Assembly (NCBI RefSeq): GCF_947179165.1
Contig: NC_077242.1
Coordinates: 24,981,097 to 25,045,096, forward strand
Length of the DNA stretch: 64,000 bases
Origin: Solanum dulcamara
Taxonomy: Eukaryota > Streptophyta > Magnoliopsida > Solanales > Solanaceae
Direction: 5' to 3'
In this document: positions 11,901-23,031 of the stretch, piece by piece
Position numbering within the stretch: the stretch's first letter is position 1
Layout of the letters: the number at the start of each line of letters is the position of its first letter
Position numbers and translations under genes: made by a program
Notes under the pieces: generated by a model
What the model saw: the letters and a program-made list of their open reading frames with translations, nothing else
Database searches by the model: none
Told to the model about the DNA's origin: nothing

Positions 11901-14799
11901 TATGTTGTCCTCTTCTTTTCCTGGTTTGATGACAGTAGTATTTAGGCCAGCTTGCACGGACCTCGACTATTACACCGGATACCTAATAGCTCTTTGCCTA
12001 CCAAGGCTTAGGCAGATGAGAAGAAATCATGTAGTTTTTTGCTTCCGTGGAACTTGAACCTGAGGCCTCCTTGTTCTCTTCGCTCTTCATTGACCACTAG
12101 GCCAGATCCTTGGGTGCAAGTATGTTGTCCTCCTTGTTGGTAGGGATTCTCAATTTTCCTTTCCTTCCGAGTGTTTAATCATTTACTTACTGTTCTAAGC
12201 TCTATCCCTTTGCAAATGCTCATATTCCTTCCCTTCTGAATGGATAAGCACTTTTAACCATTTTAACCCTTATCCATTCGGGAGATGCTCATTCTGTCTT
12301 TATAGCTTGTTGTTTTTCCTTTTGACCCAGCACCCAAAAACGATTAACCAGGATGGATAGTGTAAATTGGAGGTTCTCTAATGGGGTAAAAAAAGGTACC
12401 ATACTAAGGGCTAGCTTGGGATTCATTATCTATGTTCTTGTAGAAGGTAGTTTTCGGCATGGGTAGAGGGAGCATGAATCCACTAGCGCACTTGCGCACC
12501 ATCTTGCTAATTGAATTGTGAATTGGTGAAATGATTAGATTTGTAAAATGTTGAAACGTGGTCCATTTCATTTGTTATTGCGTACCTGAATACTTGTTCT
12601 TCTATATGAAGCATTTAAAATGTAAACTGAAGGTATATAGAGTAGCTAGTGGAGTTAATTGAAGATATTTTGCTGGTCCTTTCTTTGTTTCCTTCGGCTC
12701 TCCTACAGAGCATTTACTTTGTGGCCTCTTATGTATATATGATCTTTCGGTTGAGTTCACAAAACCGGTGACCTATTTGGGATGGTCGACAACTTTAGGT
12801 GGTGTTTGTGCATATTCTTTTTGAAATCTTGCAAATGAAATTTCAAGAATGGGTTTTTAAAGTTTTTTTCAAAAATATTTGTCTGAAAAAGTGGTTTCAG
12901 AGTATTTTTCAAAAGAAAAACTTATTTTCCCATTCACAGAACACTCTAACAAATCTTCAAAAAGAATGGGACTATCCAAACACGCCTCTTGTTGCACCTT
13001 TTTTTTCAAAATATATTTTCCAAAATTTCTTCATGGCTTTAAATTATTTCAGCTCTTCAGGATATCGTTGTAGTTCTCTTGCAACTCTGGCATCACAGAT
13101 TGCATAGAGCTGCCTTTGTCATTTTGGTCACTGGCTCTTCTTCCTTTGTGATATTTGTGACATCATTGGAATGCTAATTCACCCAAAAAATACTTGTTCA
13201 ATGTAATATCTTTATAGTTTGTTGTTTATTCTAGCTATCTAGTCAGTCTTTATTACTGTTTAACTATGCCATTATGTTTAGGTTGAAGCTGCAAAGTCTT
13301 TCCTGGCAGTGTTGCGGTCTTACCTGGATTCACTTTGCTCGAACCTTCGTTCACACACAATTACTAATGTCCAATCAAATGATGATAAGGTTTGTAGCTT
13401 CTGCTTGGAGCATTTGATTTGGCTAACTAGTTGTGTGAAAAAGCCCCCTCTCTCTCTTTTTTAATGCTCTGGAATGTTTTGAACAAATCAAACAAAAGAA
13501 ACAAGAGAAATAATAGAATACATTGGCTCAGTAAACCTGGACAGAGTGACTGTACTTGCATCACTTTCGAGATGTATCTGTGACTTAATTATTCAGAATC
13601 AGATGTTGTGGTAAAACCTGTTCCAAATGGGGAACTGTTGAAATTTTAGTATGGTGACGTCTGTAACGTCTAGAACTTCTTATGTTGGGAAAATGACAAG
13701 TCATATGCAGTAAATCTTGTTTCTGTCTGAAGATCCTATCTTCTGAATTTATCATTCTAAATGTTTCAAATGAACTGTTTCAGAATTATTTTTTGCTCAG
13801 TTCCTATATGTGCGAAAGTTCGATTAACATGAATACCAATATTTGAGGAAAACCTCTTCTAAATCTATCTTTGTTTGCATGAAAACTTACACCAGAGTAT
13901 GTTAACCTGGAGTTACTGTTTTATTAATAGTAACTTAGAAGGTAAAATTTGCATGTGCCAGAGTTGCATAGTTTCAGATTGTTAAAGGTAATTTCTCTGA
14001 CAACTTCACTCCCTTTCTGCTCCACTTGGTAATGGATATAAGCGTCCGTTTTTATGAAGTTTTGCATTATTGAAATCTGTCTTCATTCAATGTGAGCTCT
14101 TATGCTTTGATGTTAGACTAGTTTCAGTTCGTGTTCTTTTTTTCTGTAACAATATCTACAGTTTGACAAACATCAGCTTTTATGAAGAAATCCTTGTGTT
14201 TCATTATTACACTGATTGGTAAAGATACTATCTCTTAACTCAGTATTCTTTATTCTGTCTTTTGTTTATTAGGTATCTCTGCTCTTGAAGGAGAGCTTTA
14301 TTGAGTCTTTCCCTAGTCGAGATCGCCCCTTTATGAAGGTGTGTGTTTATGCTTCCCCACTTTTTTCTGTTGTTATCTAAAGCCATATAACTTCACTATA
14401 CTGCACCTTGCCAATGTCATTACTGTGCTTTGCAAAATGATCTGTGAGCTGGACCTGTTCATCGCAATGGTTTGCCTGCAAAATTGAATCTGCACTTACA
14501 GAAGCTATACAAGCATTTTGTATTGTTATTTATCGCATCAATTGATGTGATGCAAGTCCATTTTCGATTGTACTAAAAATCCTGTCTTGCTGCTTCTTCC
14601 ATATATATATAAAAAGATTGTATGCGTGTAAATGTTATCGTTCATTTTATGAAGTCACCACTTTGGTTTTCCTCATGAAAACTCGAAGAACATGCTAATT
14701 TGTTACTTCTTGTTGCTCTTGATGAAACAGCTTTTCCTGGACACACAGCTCTTCTCTGTACATACAGATTTTGTACTCTCTTTCTTCCAGAAGGAATAG
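1186..14799 (+). CDS. DENN (AEX-3-type) domain protein, 18 coding exons, 800 residues
   Basis: Coding exons: 1186-1479, 1777-1965, 2060-2143, 2655-2714, 3695-3739, 4392-4591, 7684-8142, 8319-8457, 8566-8763, 8949-9038, 9948-10010, 10362-10436, 10524-10574, 11096-11173, 11367-11501, 13282-13389, 14273-14338 and 14731-14799 (TAG). All introns are GT-AG, the frame stays open throughout, and the exons sum to 2,403 nt. Residues about 110-295 form the upstream DENN part (MVVVGLHPNCDIQALQR, FVYPPEK), 296-460 an acidic linker, about 465-680 the central DENN part (ACLCGSLRLEH, SIIPLIRPYQWQSLLMP, LDAPVPYIVGVKNK), and the C-terminus the downstream part (FPSRDRPFMK, FVLSFFQKE). It resembles, from memory, the Arabidopsis DENN (AEX-3) protein At5g35560. 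DENN proteins generally act as exchange factors for Rab GTPases in membrane traffic; the partner here is unknown. The ATG at 1186 is chosen because it follows the leader acceptor directly; an upstream in-frame ATG at 1135 lies inside the intron. The gene looks intact. Confidence 0.93.
2873..2911. repeat. (TA)n microsatellite
   Basis: An uninterrupted TA-dinucleotide run in intron 4 of the DENN gene. A second TA run at about 3038-3062 sits on the other side of the SINE, so the SINE seems to have inserted into, or duplicated, TA-rich sequence. Likely polymorphic in length. Confidence 0.9.
2912..3038 (+). mobile_element. SolS-type SINE, 5'-truncated, with a (TTG)n tail
   Basis: The segment has the Solanaceae SINE 3' core (GTAAGGTCTGCGTACA, CTACCCTCCCCAGACCCCA, TGTGGGATTTCACTGGG) and ends in five TTG units. 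The tRNA-like head is absent. It lies in DENN intron 4 in sense orientation, bounded by TA repeats on both sides, so the target duplication cannot be separated from the microsatellite. Confidence 0.8.
3881..4034. mobile_element. Short MITE-like element in DENN intron 5
   Basis: It begins with GGGTGTTTGGATTGACTT and ends in ...TAGGTAACACCCCC, giving imperfect terminal inverted repeats starting GGGTGTT, with a small internal palindrome (AAGTGCCTTTAAGCACTT). Both flanks carry TTAGT. The shape fits a hAT-like MITE; the exact ends are uncertain. Confidence 0.55.
5188..5293 (+). mobile_element. TS-type SINE, 5'-truncated, in DENN intron 6
   Basis: It carries the TS SINE core (AAGACTGCGTACAATAGA, CCTTGTGGTTC, CCCCACGCATAG, CCGGGCTGTCC). 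The tRNA-like head is missing. It is flanked by a 10-bp near-perfect target duplication, ACTTAGATAC at 5178-5187 and ACTAAGATAC at 5294-5303, so the truncation probably occurred at insertion. Confidence 0.75.
5679..7606 (-). mobile_element. Antisense 5'-truncated L1-type LINE, dead
   Basis: Read on the minus strand from 7606 down, it encodes plant L1 reverse transcriptase blocks (VDDQQMAFIKGRQIMDAIL, LDIEKAYDHLNWEYLW, GLRQGDPLSPFIF, LQYANDTLVF), then the RT tail (6583-7029), and finally the C-terminal zinc-binding region found in plant LINEs (6032-6331, 5679-5936: PHKVVCFTWLVARQVVLT, WWTIWRERNQRC). The pieces lie in different frames and are separated by stops. The first Asp of the catalytic YADD-type motif has become Asn (7201-7203), which should abolish polymerisation. 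ORF1, the endonuclease and the RT N-terminus are missing. It sits in DENN intron 6, and its truncated end is about 77 bp from the next exon. No target duplication was found. Confidence 0.88.
11913..12119 (-). mobile_element. tRNA-derived SINE, antisense, with a 13-bp target duplication
   Basis: On the minus strand it starts with a tRNA-like head containing an A-box-like segment (GGCCTAGTGGTCAATGAAG) and a B-box-like one (CAGGTTCAAGTTCC). A body found in Solanaceae SINEs follows (CCAAGCCTTGGTAGGC-type block, TAGTCGAGGTCCGTGCAAGC). Perfect direct repeats GTATGTTGTCCTC at 11900-11912 and 12120-12132 are the target duplication. It lies in DENN intron 15. The exact SolS subfamily was not assigned. 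Confidence 0.82.
12801..12986. mobile_element. MITE in DENN intron 15
   Basis: The termini are inverted repeats of roughly 28 bp: GGTGTTTG...ATTCTTTTTGAA on the left and TTCAAAAAGAATGGG...CCAAACACGCC on the right. The interior is AT-rich and non-coding. It resembles the element in intron 5 at its tips (GGTGTTTGG). A clear target duplication was not found. Confidence 0.6.
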
Positions 14800-15180
14800 A
14801 GCTGCCATGCAACGATTCAGTTCATGATGTAATTGTGGAACGCAAGTTCCTTTATCTGTGGCTTATAGCTTATCGCTCAAAGTCTAATATAAGGGTAAGT
14901 TATATGTATCATGTTCATAGATGAAACCACTTGTACTGATTTCTAACTCTTTTTTCCCTTTCCCAAAAACCTTTCTCGATTGTTCGACTCAGGCATGGCA
15001 AGTAGCCAATGCAATGGAGAACATAAAGGAATGTAGGATAGGATCATAGACTTTGTACAGCGAGTGAAATTCTAGCAAATGCTAAAATATTTATACTGTT
15101 CTGAGTTCCATTTTTCCTTGTATGTTTTGCATGGTGCTGAGTCTTATAGTGAAAACACAGCAGCTAGTTCCGTCTTTTTT
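14800..15180 (+). other. 3' UTR of the DENN gene, with a possible intron at 14895-14992
   Basis: After the TAG the sequence is non-coding. A strong donor (AAGG|GTAAGT) at 14894/14895 pairs with a polypyrimidine tract and CTCAG ending at 14992, suggesting a 98-bp 3' UTR intron. The poly(A) site was not located; the end given is arbitrary, just before a SINE-like unit. Confidence 0.4.
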
Positions 15181-15182
15181 TA

Positions 15183-15375
15183 CCACCTAGGTTGTGGTGG
15201 GTGGTACGCATTTCTCTATTCTCAATTAGAGATCTCTAGTTCGAGCCTCGAAAATGAGTCACTTTTGGAAAGGAGCATTTCATCACCCTTCAAAGTAGAA
15301 CTTTCTAGATTAATTGGGCCCCAAAATACAATGTATAATGGGTGGAAACTCCCCCCACCCCCGTTCCTCAACAAA
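15183..15375 (+). mobile_element. SINE-like unit downstream of the DENN gene
   Basis: It starts CCACCTAGGTTGTGGTGGG, has a B-box-like AGTTCGAGCCTC about 60 bp in, and continues through a GGGCCCCAAAATAC block to a C-rich end. This order matches SolS-type SINEs that begin with the CTAGGTTGTGGTGG head. Boundaries and target duplication are unclear, and it may overlap the end of the 3' UTR. Confidence 0.5.
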
Positions 15376-15840
15376 ACCAGTTTTTATTTCCAGAAAGATC
15401 CGGCTGAACCTCGCCGGTCAGGCTTGACTTCGCTTTTCCTCACCTTATCACCTGTCATCAAGCCTCCTACCCCAGATTTAAATTAATTTTTCCTCCAAAA
15501 CAATGAGGGGCTGCAATATCTACAACTACTTTCTATTCATGTTTCGAAAGTACATAATTTTGAATCTTGACTATTTGAAGAAGGGTGCCGATCTATGGAT
15601 AATTGATATTGTATGTCTGTAGATCCTAAAGCTATAAATGGAAAACGGTAAAATGTATTTTGTACAATTGAAAATAGTTTAAATATTGCTCGTTATACTT
15701 TCAATATAAATATACTCATATTATTATTTTTTGTTAAAAAATTGCCTTTAATTTTTGCCGAAAGACATGTGGCTTAGCTCAAAAATAGAAACAGATCGTC
15801 TCACTCTTGGACTTTACATGAAGGATCTAATGTACATAAA

Positions 15841-16025
15841 GAATGGGAGCCTTGGAATAACTGATAAAGTTGCTGCCATGTGATTAGGAGGTCACAGGTT
15901 CAAGCCTTGAAAACAGCCTCTGGCAGAAATGCAAGGTAAGACTGCGTACAATAGACCCTTGTGGTCGGGCCCTTTCTTGGACCCTGCGCATAGCGGGAGC
16001 TTAAATGCATCGGGCTGCCCTTATT
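15841..16025 (+). mobile_element. Full-length TS-type SINE with a 16-bp target duplication
   Basis: It has the complete tRNA-like head (GGGAGCCTTGGAATAACTG, B box AGGTTCAAGCCTT) and TS body (AAGACTGCGTACAATAGACC, CATAGCGGGAGC, CGGGCTGCCC). The target duplication is ATCTAATGTACATAAA at 15825-15840 and ATCTAATATACATAAA at 16026-16041, with one mismatch. The few changes suggest an old but recognisable insertion. Confidence 0.9.
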
Positions 16026-16041
16026 ATCTAATATACATAAA

Positions 16042-17989
16042 ATAAAAAATAAAAAATAAATTTAGAATTAATTTTTCCATTTTGGTAGACGAAAAGGGTA
16101 TATCTAGGCAATATGTGTAACAATAAAGGTACATTTCGACCTAAGCTTGATTTCGCTTGAGCTTCATCCCAATTTGTCTTGGAAAAACCAAGACAAAAAA
16201 GCAAGACACAAGTCTTCCTGAGCCATTTGTATAATGATAATAGTATATACGAGTCACTTTTATAATGAAAAATATATCAATTCTAAATCGTAAAGTTGAT
16301 GGACATATCAGACCCTTTTTCCTTATAAATATTGGCTCTCCGAGCATCTATATATGTCAACTACCATCATTATCTCAAATTAGATTATATGTAGCAATTA
16401 AAAGTTAAAAAACAGCAGCAACATATGCTTAAGAGGGTATTTGAGTATGAGCAACATGTAAAGAGGGTCATAGAGATGCTGATATGACAATGTTAATAAC
16501 GAGGAAAAAGAGTCAATTCTCAGATAAATGGTCCGTCCTACAATTTGTCAGGCCAGTCTTAAAGCTGATGGATGGCTTTCCGAAAAATATTGAATGTTCC
16601 TTTATATTGAAAATTACGCTGTATAAAAAACCTTACTATTATATTACGTATTTAGGATATAGTTTAAAAATAATTATGACTCACAGCAAATATAGCTATC
16701 TATTTACACGGTATGACAAATCTCGCTTGCCATATATATATAAGTTACCATTATATAATTTTTCTGACAAATATACATATATAATTCAACAAAAATATAT
16801 ATATATATACAATTCGTCTCTCTCTTCCTCTCTCTCAATCTCGCTTACCAGATATATAAATACATATTTATACCAGATACATATATAATTTTTTGACAAA
16901 ATATACATATACAATTCAACAGATATACATATACAATTCGCCTCTCTCCTCCCTCTCTCGATCTCCGCTCGCCTCTCTCCTCCTCTCTCTCAATCTCGCT
17001 GGTCAGATACACAACTACAGTCTACATATATATATTAGTGTTTGTATATTTTGGTATACAAATAATTCGTGGGTATAATGCTTATATAATTCGCCATAAC
17101 TTTTGTATAAAGCCAAATTTTGTGTTTGCCATTATAAGTAATTAGAGAAACTATATCCATATGGAGTGATTATGCTTAAAAAATTTATCGAAAATCCCCT
17201 TTTTTATATTTACTGTTTATGAACATGAAAATATGACCGCCTGACGCCGTTGTGCATATGTGTGTGTGAAAGAGAGCTGTGTTTGTCAGTCTTTGGGGTC
17301 CTGTAAAATGTTAGCAAAGTGCTATTTAGAATACACTGCATAAAGTCCAACTTGTAGTCTGCAAAGTGCATGATTATGACACAAAAATCATGCATCACGA
17401 TGGTTAAAAAACAACAACCAAACAACAGTGAACCAACTTTTTCTTACAGCAGATAAAAATCATAAAGAAAATCAAGGCATGTGAATGGAAAACTAAAATA
17501 AAATAGAGCAGAAAGCAATTATGGAGGAATTGAAGAAAACATAATAGTAATTATTCGATATTTCTCGTTTCAACAGAAATATATTTTTTAGTTTTTTACA
17601 TTTGTTCTTCTTTTTTTATTTTTAAAGTAGTTGTTATATAAAGTCTTTTGATAGTACTCCTTAATTAGAAGAAATTAATTAATATCACGAAAGGGTAGAT
17701 TTGTCAATTGTATTTTATTTTTATTAATAATGAATAGGTTTAAAGTATAATTTCAGAAAGATCAAAATAAGGGAAATAAACATAATATCGTAAACAATAG
17801 GGATGCAAGTGTGATGAAGCAAAATCTGGAGGGAAATCTCAGAACTAATCACTAATAATTTTTTAAAATGTCATTTTAAATCTGCCAAGAGAATTCTGTG
17901 ATTATGAAAAGTATGTTAGTAAAGATGGAATAACAAGAAAATAGTGATAATAAAATGATAGAGATGGAATATTACCCTAATAGAGGGAG
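16042..17989. other. Non-genic AT-rich stretch with an AT/CT simple-repeat tract at 16720-17060
   Basis: No gene recognised. From about 16720 to 17060 the sequence alternates ATATACATATACAATTC-like words with CTCTCTCCTCCCTCTCTCG-like pyrimidine blocks, repeated imperfectly three times. The open frames here (16484-16888, 16893-17078) are low-complexity Ile/Tyr/Ser strings produced by the repeat and are not genes. Confidence 0.7.
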
Positions 17990-20811
17990 TAGGGGTGCGC
18001 ATCAGTTGGTTAAATCCGATTTTGTGTATTATCGATTTGATTTATTGCTTTTTAATTTGTGAATACGTTAAATCGCTAGTCAAACCAATAAGATATTTAT
18101 TTATTATTGATTTTTGGTTCTTATCGATTTGGTTTTCAATTTAACCGATAAGTGTCACGATCCAAGTCGAGGGCCTAGATGTGACACAACGAATGAGGAA
18201 TTCGAAGATACCTCACTCAAGTATCTTAACATTTATTTAGCCTTTCATAAGTAATGACACTTAAATGACAAGAGGAAATAAAAGGGGAAAGAGGGACTAT
18301 GGGGAGAACATCTTAAACAAGCACCATACTAGTCAAGGATCATCATACATATGTCCAACAATACCTCTAATCTTAGACTTGGCGGGGGCTAAGACATGTC
18401 GCTAGCTCACCCTCAAATAAAGTGACAATAAAGTACCATAATAGATGTCTAAAGGTCTAAACATAGCATAAGCTACATAGAAAAATGGGTATTGTTCCCA
18501 AAAATGGAAACTCATCAAAAGCAGTCTTCAAGCAATCCCAACTAGCCACGTGGAGGAGAACAAGAAGGAGCATCGGTCCCTATATGGTGATATCATGTAA
18601 GCAAAAGAGTATGCATTAGTACTTTGAATGTACTAAGTATGTAGAAATGCAATACAATGTAAAACATTTAGGACATTTATAAGGTAAAGTACATAAAGGA
18701 GTGCATGCATGAGTAATCAAGTAGATATCATTTAAGCCATACATATGTCGGAAGATGACTATAACCGATAATAAGACGATGTAAACTATAACATGGAATC
18801 CAACGTAACCCCCACATTGAAAAAGGGGAGACTACTTTCCAGGGTAGAAATCCATCAATACTCACTTCTTTAACATTTGAAGGCCATTTGTGAATCCATT
18901 AGCCTAGCCTACAAGGGGTCCTATGTTGGCACATAGTTAATGAAACAAGAGGTTGCTACTAGGATTCCCTTACCAAACCCCACCTCAAGAATCATTCAGT
19001 GCTAAGTCAAATCCCACCGAATAGTATATCGTAGTAACATAATCAGACTTACAATTTAGGACAACAAATCATCATTTGGTAGAATAACGCCTTAAAACCT
19101 TTTGTAATTCAAGTATGCAAGAATCATTCTTATTGCATAAAGAATCCATTAGCTTAGGTGAGAAAGCCTCTCACCAACATTCATCGTTTCATTCAAGACT
19201 CCCTTAATCATAGTCATTGGCTTTCTAAAACATTTAAATGGAGTCCATAACCTTCAAATCATGTTTTGATGAAAATAGAGTGAAATTAGGTGGATTCAAG
19301 TCAATTCAACTCTCCAACACGTATGTAATCGAAATCATGCATAAACACTATGAAATTCATCAATTGAAATCATGTTTTAAACAACCCACCATGAATCTCA
19401 AGAACCTTTAAGGAACTACGTAGAGAAAATACTTGCCAACCTTCAATCTATGCATTTGAAATCATATTGCATCAAAATAGACCAATAATCAATGGTTTAA
19501 TCATGATTCATGCTATTAAGTAGAATTTAGAATAACCCTACTTGAAATCAAAAGATTTAGTTGAAAAAGGTTTTGGGCTCCATGGGTGGAAGAACCCATG
19601 GATAAAGACCCACATACCTTGATAGATTTTAACTTTGAGATAGGAAGAGGAACTTGATCTTAAGGAATCCTAGAATCTGCTTAGTGACGAAGAAAGCCTT
19701 GAGAAGAGCCTTGGAAAGGGAAGAATTTTGTGAATTGGAGTTGATGTGAGAATGACGGATTTGGGAATGCTTAGGCTGAGTAAATATGGAGGATTTAGTC
19801 CTAAAATGATCACATTTACTGATAAAACATAGGGAAGGACCAAAATACCCTTCTTTAAAACTGGCCGGACAGACCCTACGAATGGGTCCTTACGAGTCGT
19901 AGATCTTTCTACAACTCGTAGAAAGGACTCGTTCTGCAGGGTCTGAAAAATCCTGAGAATTGAGTATCTGAACCACTTCTATGACTCTTTCTTACGAGTT
20001 GTCAACTTGTTTACGGGTCATAGACCCAAGTCGTCTTGTTGATCCTGAGAAAACCTGCAAATCCTCAGTTTTGAAGTTCTTTTATGAGTCGTGTCTACGA
20101 CTCGTCACACTTTCTACCTTGGCTTGTAGACTCGTTTCCTTACTTAGTCCAATTCCCAACCTCAATATCACGTCTATGAGTCAGTCCTACGACTCGTAGG
20201 TTGAGTCGTAGAAGCGGATACAATTCACTTTCTTGAAATTTTTTCTTTCGTTTCGACTTTTCAACTTACAAAGTCTCTCTCTCTATATATGTAATAGAAA
20301 TATTAACAAGAATAGAAGTGCAACACAAATTCTACATTGATCATTTTTGTTTAAGACAAAATTATTCGAATTCCTTATAAAACTCATGCAATAAATTATG
20401 AAAACAACTTTAGAGTTGTATGTATTTGTCACAACCAAATTTAAAGTTGAGAAAAGAGAAGGTAATAATAGTTTGTGTCGAGAAAAAAGAAGGTGCTACA
20501 AAAGAGAGGCAAAAAGACTAGTTTGTCTTGCCTACAACCGAAAGTAATACTAAAATTTAGAAAAAAAGGGTTGGTAAAATGTTAAAGTCACCTTACATAA
20601 TTACGAGTAAAATAGCAATTTTAATATAATTTTATTGGATTATCAGTTAAACCATTAATCAAAATCATTAAATCAAAAATCATACCGATAATCCAATAAT
20701 ATTTTTTACAAATAAATTTAAAATTCATTAATCTAATAACCCAACATCGATAAATCAATAATATTTTTTTCGATTCGATTTACCGGTTAAACCGATTTTT
20801 GCACACCCTCA
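17990..20811. mobile_element. hAT-type MITE split by an LTR insertion
   Basis: The left tip TAGGGGTGCGCATC and right tip TTGCACACCCTCA are inverted repeats. The flanks AGAGGGAG (17982-17989) and ACAGGGAG (20812-20819) form an 8-bp target duplication with one mismatch, as expected for hAT elements. The outer arms (17990-18152 and about 20600-20811) are rich in CGATTT/ACCGGTTAA words. The middle is foreign: an antisense LTR starting at 18153. Confidence 0.7.
18153..20270 (-). mobile_element. Antisense chromovirus LTR (solo or remnant), nested in the MITE
   Basis: It starts TGTCACGATCCAAGTCGAGG, matching the plus-strand left ends of the antisense LTRs at 34270 and 63594. It shares further blocks with them (GTACTTTGAATGTACTAAG near 18621; the GGTGCTAAGTCAA-type block near 19000). 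The right end is set tentatively at ...TCAACTTACA. The expected 5-bp duplication (ATAAG on the left) is not found there, so the right boundary is uncertain and 20271-20600 is unassigned. No coding sequence is present. Near 19900-20210 there are repeated ACGACTCGTAG-like short palindromes. Confidence 0.65.
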
Positions 20812-20819
20812 ACAGGGAG

Positions 20820-21324
20820 AAGTGGAAGAGGAAAGGGCTGGGGTATGCAATTGAAATATTCATTGGTAAAAAGTGAGCTTGATCATGAAAATTAAATTTT
20901 AGTTACTTTATTCGAATTTTAAAAATTGAAGGTTGGAGTTGTGTTTGATCATATTTTTTGTAAATAAAATTTTAGAATTTGGATGCATTTTTGTATTTTT
21001 TCTGAATATCTTTTACACCCTCCCCCCCCTCCTCCTCAAATTTCTATAAACTAACAAAATTATTCAACTTGACTAATTTACCTAAAACATACAATCAAAT
21101 ATGTTCTAACAAAGTAATATCTCAAATAGATAATCACATAATAATGTATAGATTAGATCCCATATATGACTTTTATTATTGTTATAAATATTTTTTCCAT
21201 TTTATTTCGAATTTTTGAAGTTGATGTTTAAGATGAAATTGTGTTGCCTATAATTTTTACAAATAATTTTTAATTGTTTGAATGTACTTTTTCTAAAACA
21301 ACATAAAACATGATTTAAAAAATG
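20820..21324. other. Non-genic AT-rich stretch
   Basis: No gene, RNA or clear repeat seen. Two related AT-rich blocks (around 20930-21010 and 21215-21300), each with a GAAGTTG/GTGTTTG and ACAAATAA...TTTTTAA layout, suggest a decayed duplication. A short C-run lies at about 21020. Confidence 0.5.
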
Positions 21325-22367
21325 AAAAAGGGTCAAATATACCCCTATACTATTGAAAATAGTTTAAATGTACTCCTCTTTATATATTCGGACAAAATAT
21401 ACCCCTCCTGTTATACTTTCAGTTCAAATATGCTCCCCTTCTTATACTTTGGCACAAATTCACCCTTAATTTTAACGGAATAATACTTAAAAAACTCAAA
21501 ATTAAATAATTCATTCTCAAATTTAAATATCTACTTTTTTTAGGAATAAATAATTTTTTCACGTACTAATTTGAGTTTTTTTCTTCTTAGAAATGACAAT
21601 ATAATACTAAAAATAAAATCTCTATATGTATTGTAAATTTGCACGTGAAATTAATTATTTACTACAAAAAGGCTACTAAATTAAAGTTAGAATAAATCTG
21701 ATAATATGCAATGTAAACATGCGAAATAATTAGGACAGAAGGTGGATATACATGTCTAATCAAATACAAATTCAAGTTTTAGAATGAATAAATAAATACA
21801 TTTAACGTGAAATCATTATCTATACTAGTACTCTTTCTGGCAATATTGAGATGGTTTAATTTTTAAACTAAATACAAGGCGTTATTCTTCAAAATACATT
21901 TTCAAGAAAATAATTCTGATAAAAGATATTTTTTAAAATAAATAAATTTTCTCAAACAAACTATTACTTCCTCTAGCGAAATTAAAAATAATAATAATAA
22001 TAATTAAAAAAAACAGGTTGTGATAAAGACCAACAACATTACTAATACATAAAATTTCATGTATTAGTACTTAAAATTATGCAATGCATTTTGTATTTTC
22101 ATATTTAAGAAAAAAAACTCAAATTAGTACTTGAAAATTTTATTTATTCCTAAAAAATTAGATATTTAAAATTGGGAATGAGTTATTTAATTTTCAGTTT
22201 TTCAAATGTTCTTCCGTTAAAATTAAGGACGAATTTATACCAAAGTATAATGAGAGGGGTATATTTGAACCGAAAGTATAATAGGAGGGGTATATTTAGC
22301 CTGAAAGTATAACGAAAAGTATATTTAAACTATTTTTAATAGTACATGGGTATATTTAACCCTTTTC
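21325..22367. mobile_element. Foldback-like element with about 170-bp inverted arms
   Basis: The left arm (about 21325-21495: AAAGGGTCAAATATACCCC, ATACTTTGGCACAAATTC, TTAATTTTAACGGAA) is repeated inverted at about 22200-22367. Each arm itself holds three spaced copies of an AAATATACCCCTC-type word. The roughly 700-bp middle is AT-rich and non-coding. The whole could fold into a long hairpin. A target duplication is not evident. A single diverged piece of a similar arm occurs near 15660-15715. Confidence 0.8.
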
Positions 22368-23031
22368 CGTTTAAATAAGGCTGTTTTTATAAAAATATAA
22401 AATGCAAGTTAAATTTAAAAAAAGAAAAAGAAAAATACAGTAAAAGTGAAACTAGAAATGTTAGTAAAGAATCAAACATTTTTTTCTTTTTGGTCCAATT
22501 AAAGTTGCTAGTAGGAACAGTATCATGCATTTGCATTTACTCAACCCAAAATGACACCCAAAAAAGAAGAAGAAGTAAATTTTACCTAAATCTCATAGTG
22601 AAAAAGTTCAATTACAACTTATACCTATTTTTTTTTAAATTACTCGATTTCCTTGATTTTTCCCAGATTTCTGATACATTAGTAGTACGTCTGATACATC
22701 ACGTTTTGATACATAATAATTAATGCTGTTTTTTTTAATGCAAAGATAACGTAAATCAAGTTAAGTTTCCTTCTTTCAGTCAATTACTTAGCTAAATAAG
22801 GGAATTAACCCATACAAAGCGTAACAATTATGAGGGACTTGAAAAATTTAAAAAACAAAGCATAGGATCGTACCGAACTTCAATCCAAAATTCAAAATTC
22901 ATCAAGCAATTCGAGATGAATATCTCGATTCTACCGAGACATTCTAGAGTTTGACAATTCGAGCTGAGTTATTAATGATACAAAATTGATGGAATCGTAG
23001 TGGGCGACAAGATTGATTTAAGATTATTTAA
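22368..23031. other. Non-genic AT-rich stretch leading into the satellite
   Basis: No gene recognised; the 77-codon open frame at 22490-22723 has no recognisable domain. Isolated copies of TGATACAT appear near 22670-22715, before the ordered array starts, so the octamer is not confined to the array. Confidence 0.55.

Noticed and set aside
12799..13107. 102-codon frame in DENN intron 15
   Set aside because: Covers a MITE and intron sequence; no homology recognised and no splice continuity with the gene.
15890..15915. tRNA gene (B-box sequence)
   Set aside because: B-box-like motifs here and at 11.9-12.1, 15.25 and 41.07 kb belong to SINE heads; no tRNA cloverleaf is complete.
16484..17078. 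Frames of 134 and 61 codons
   Set aside because: Low-complexity translation of the AT/CT simple-repeat tract.
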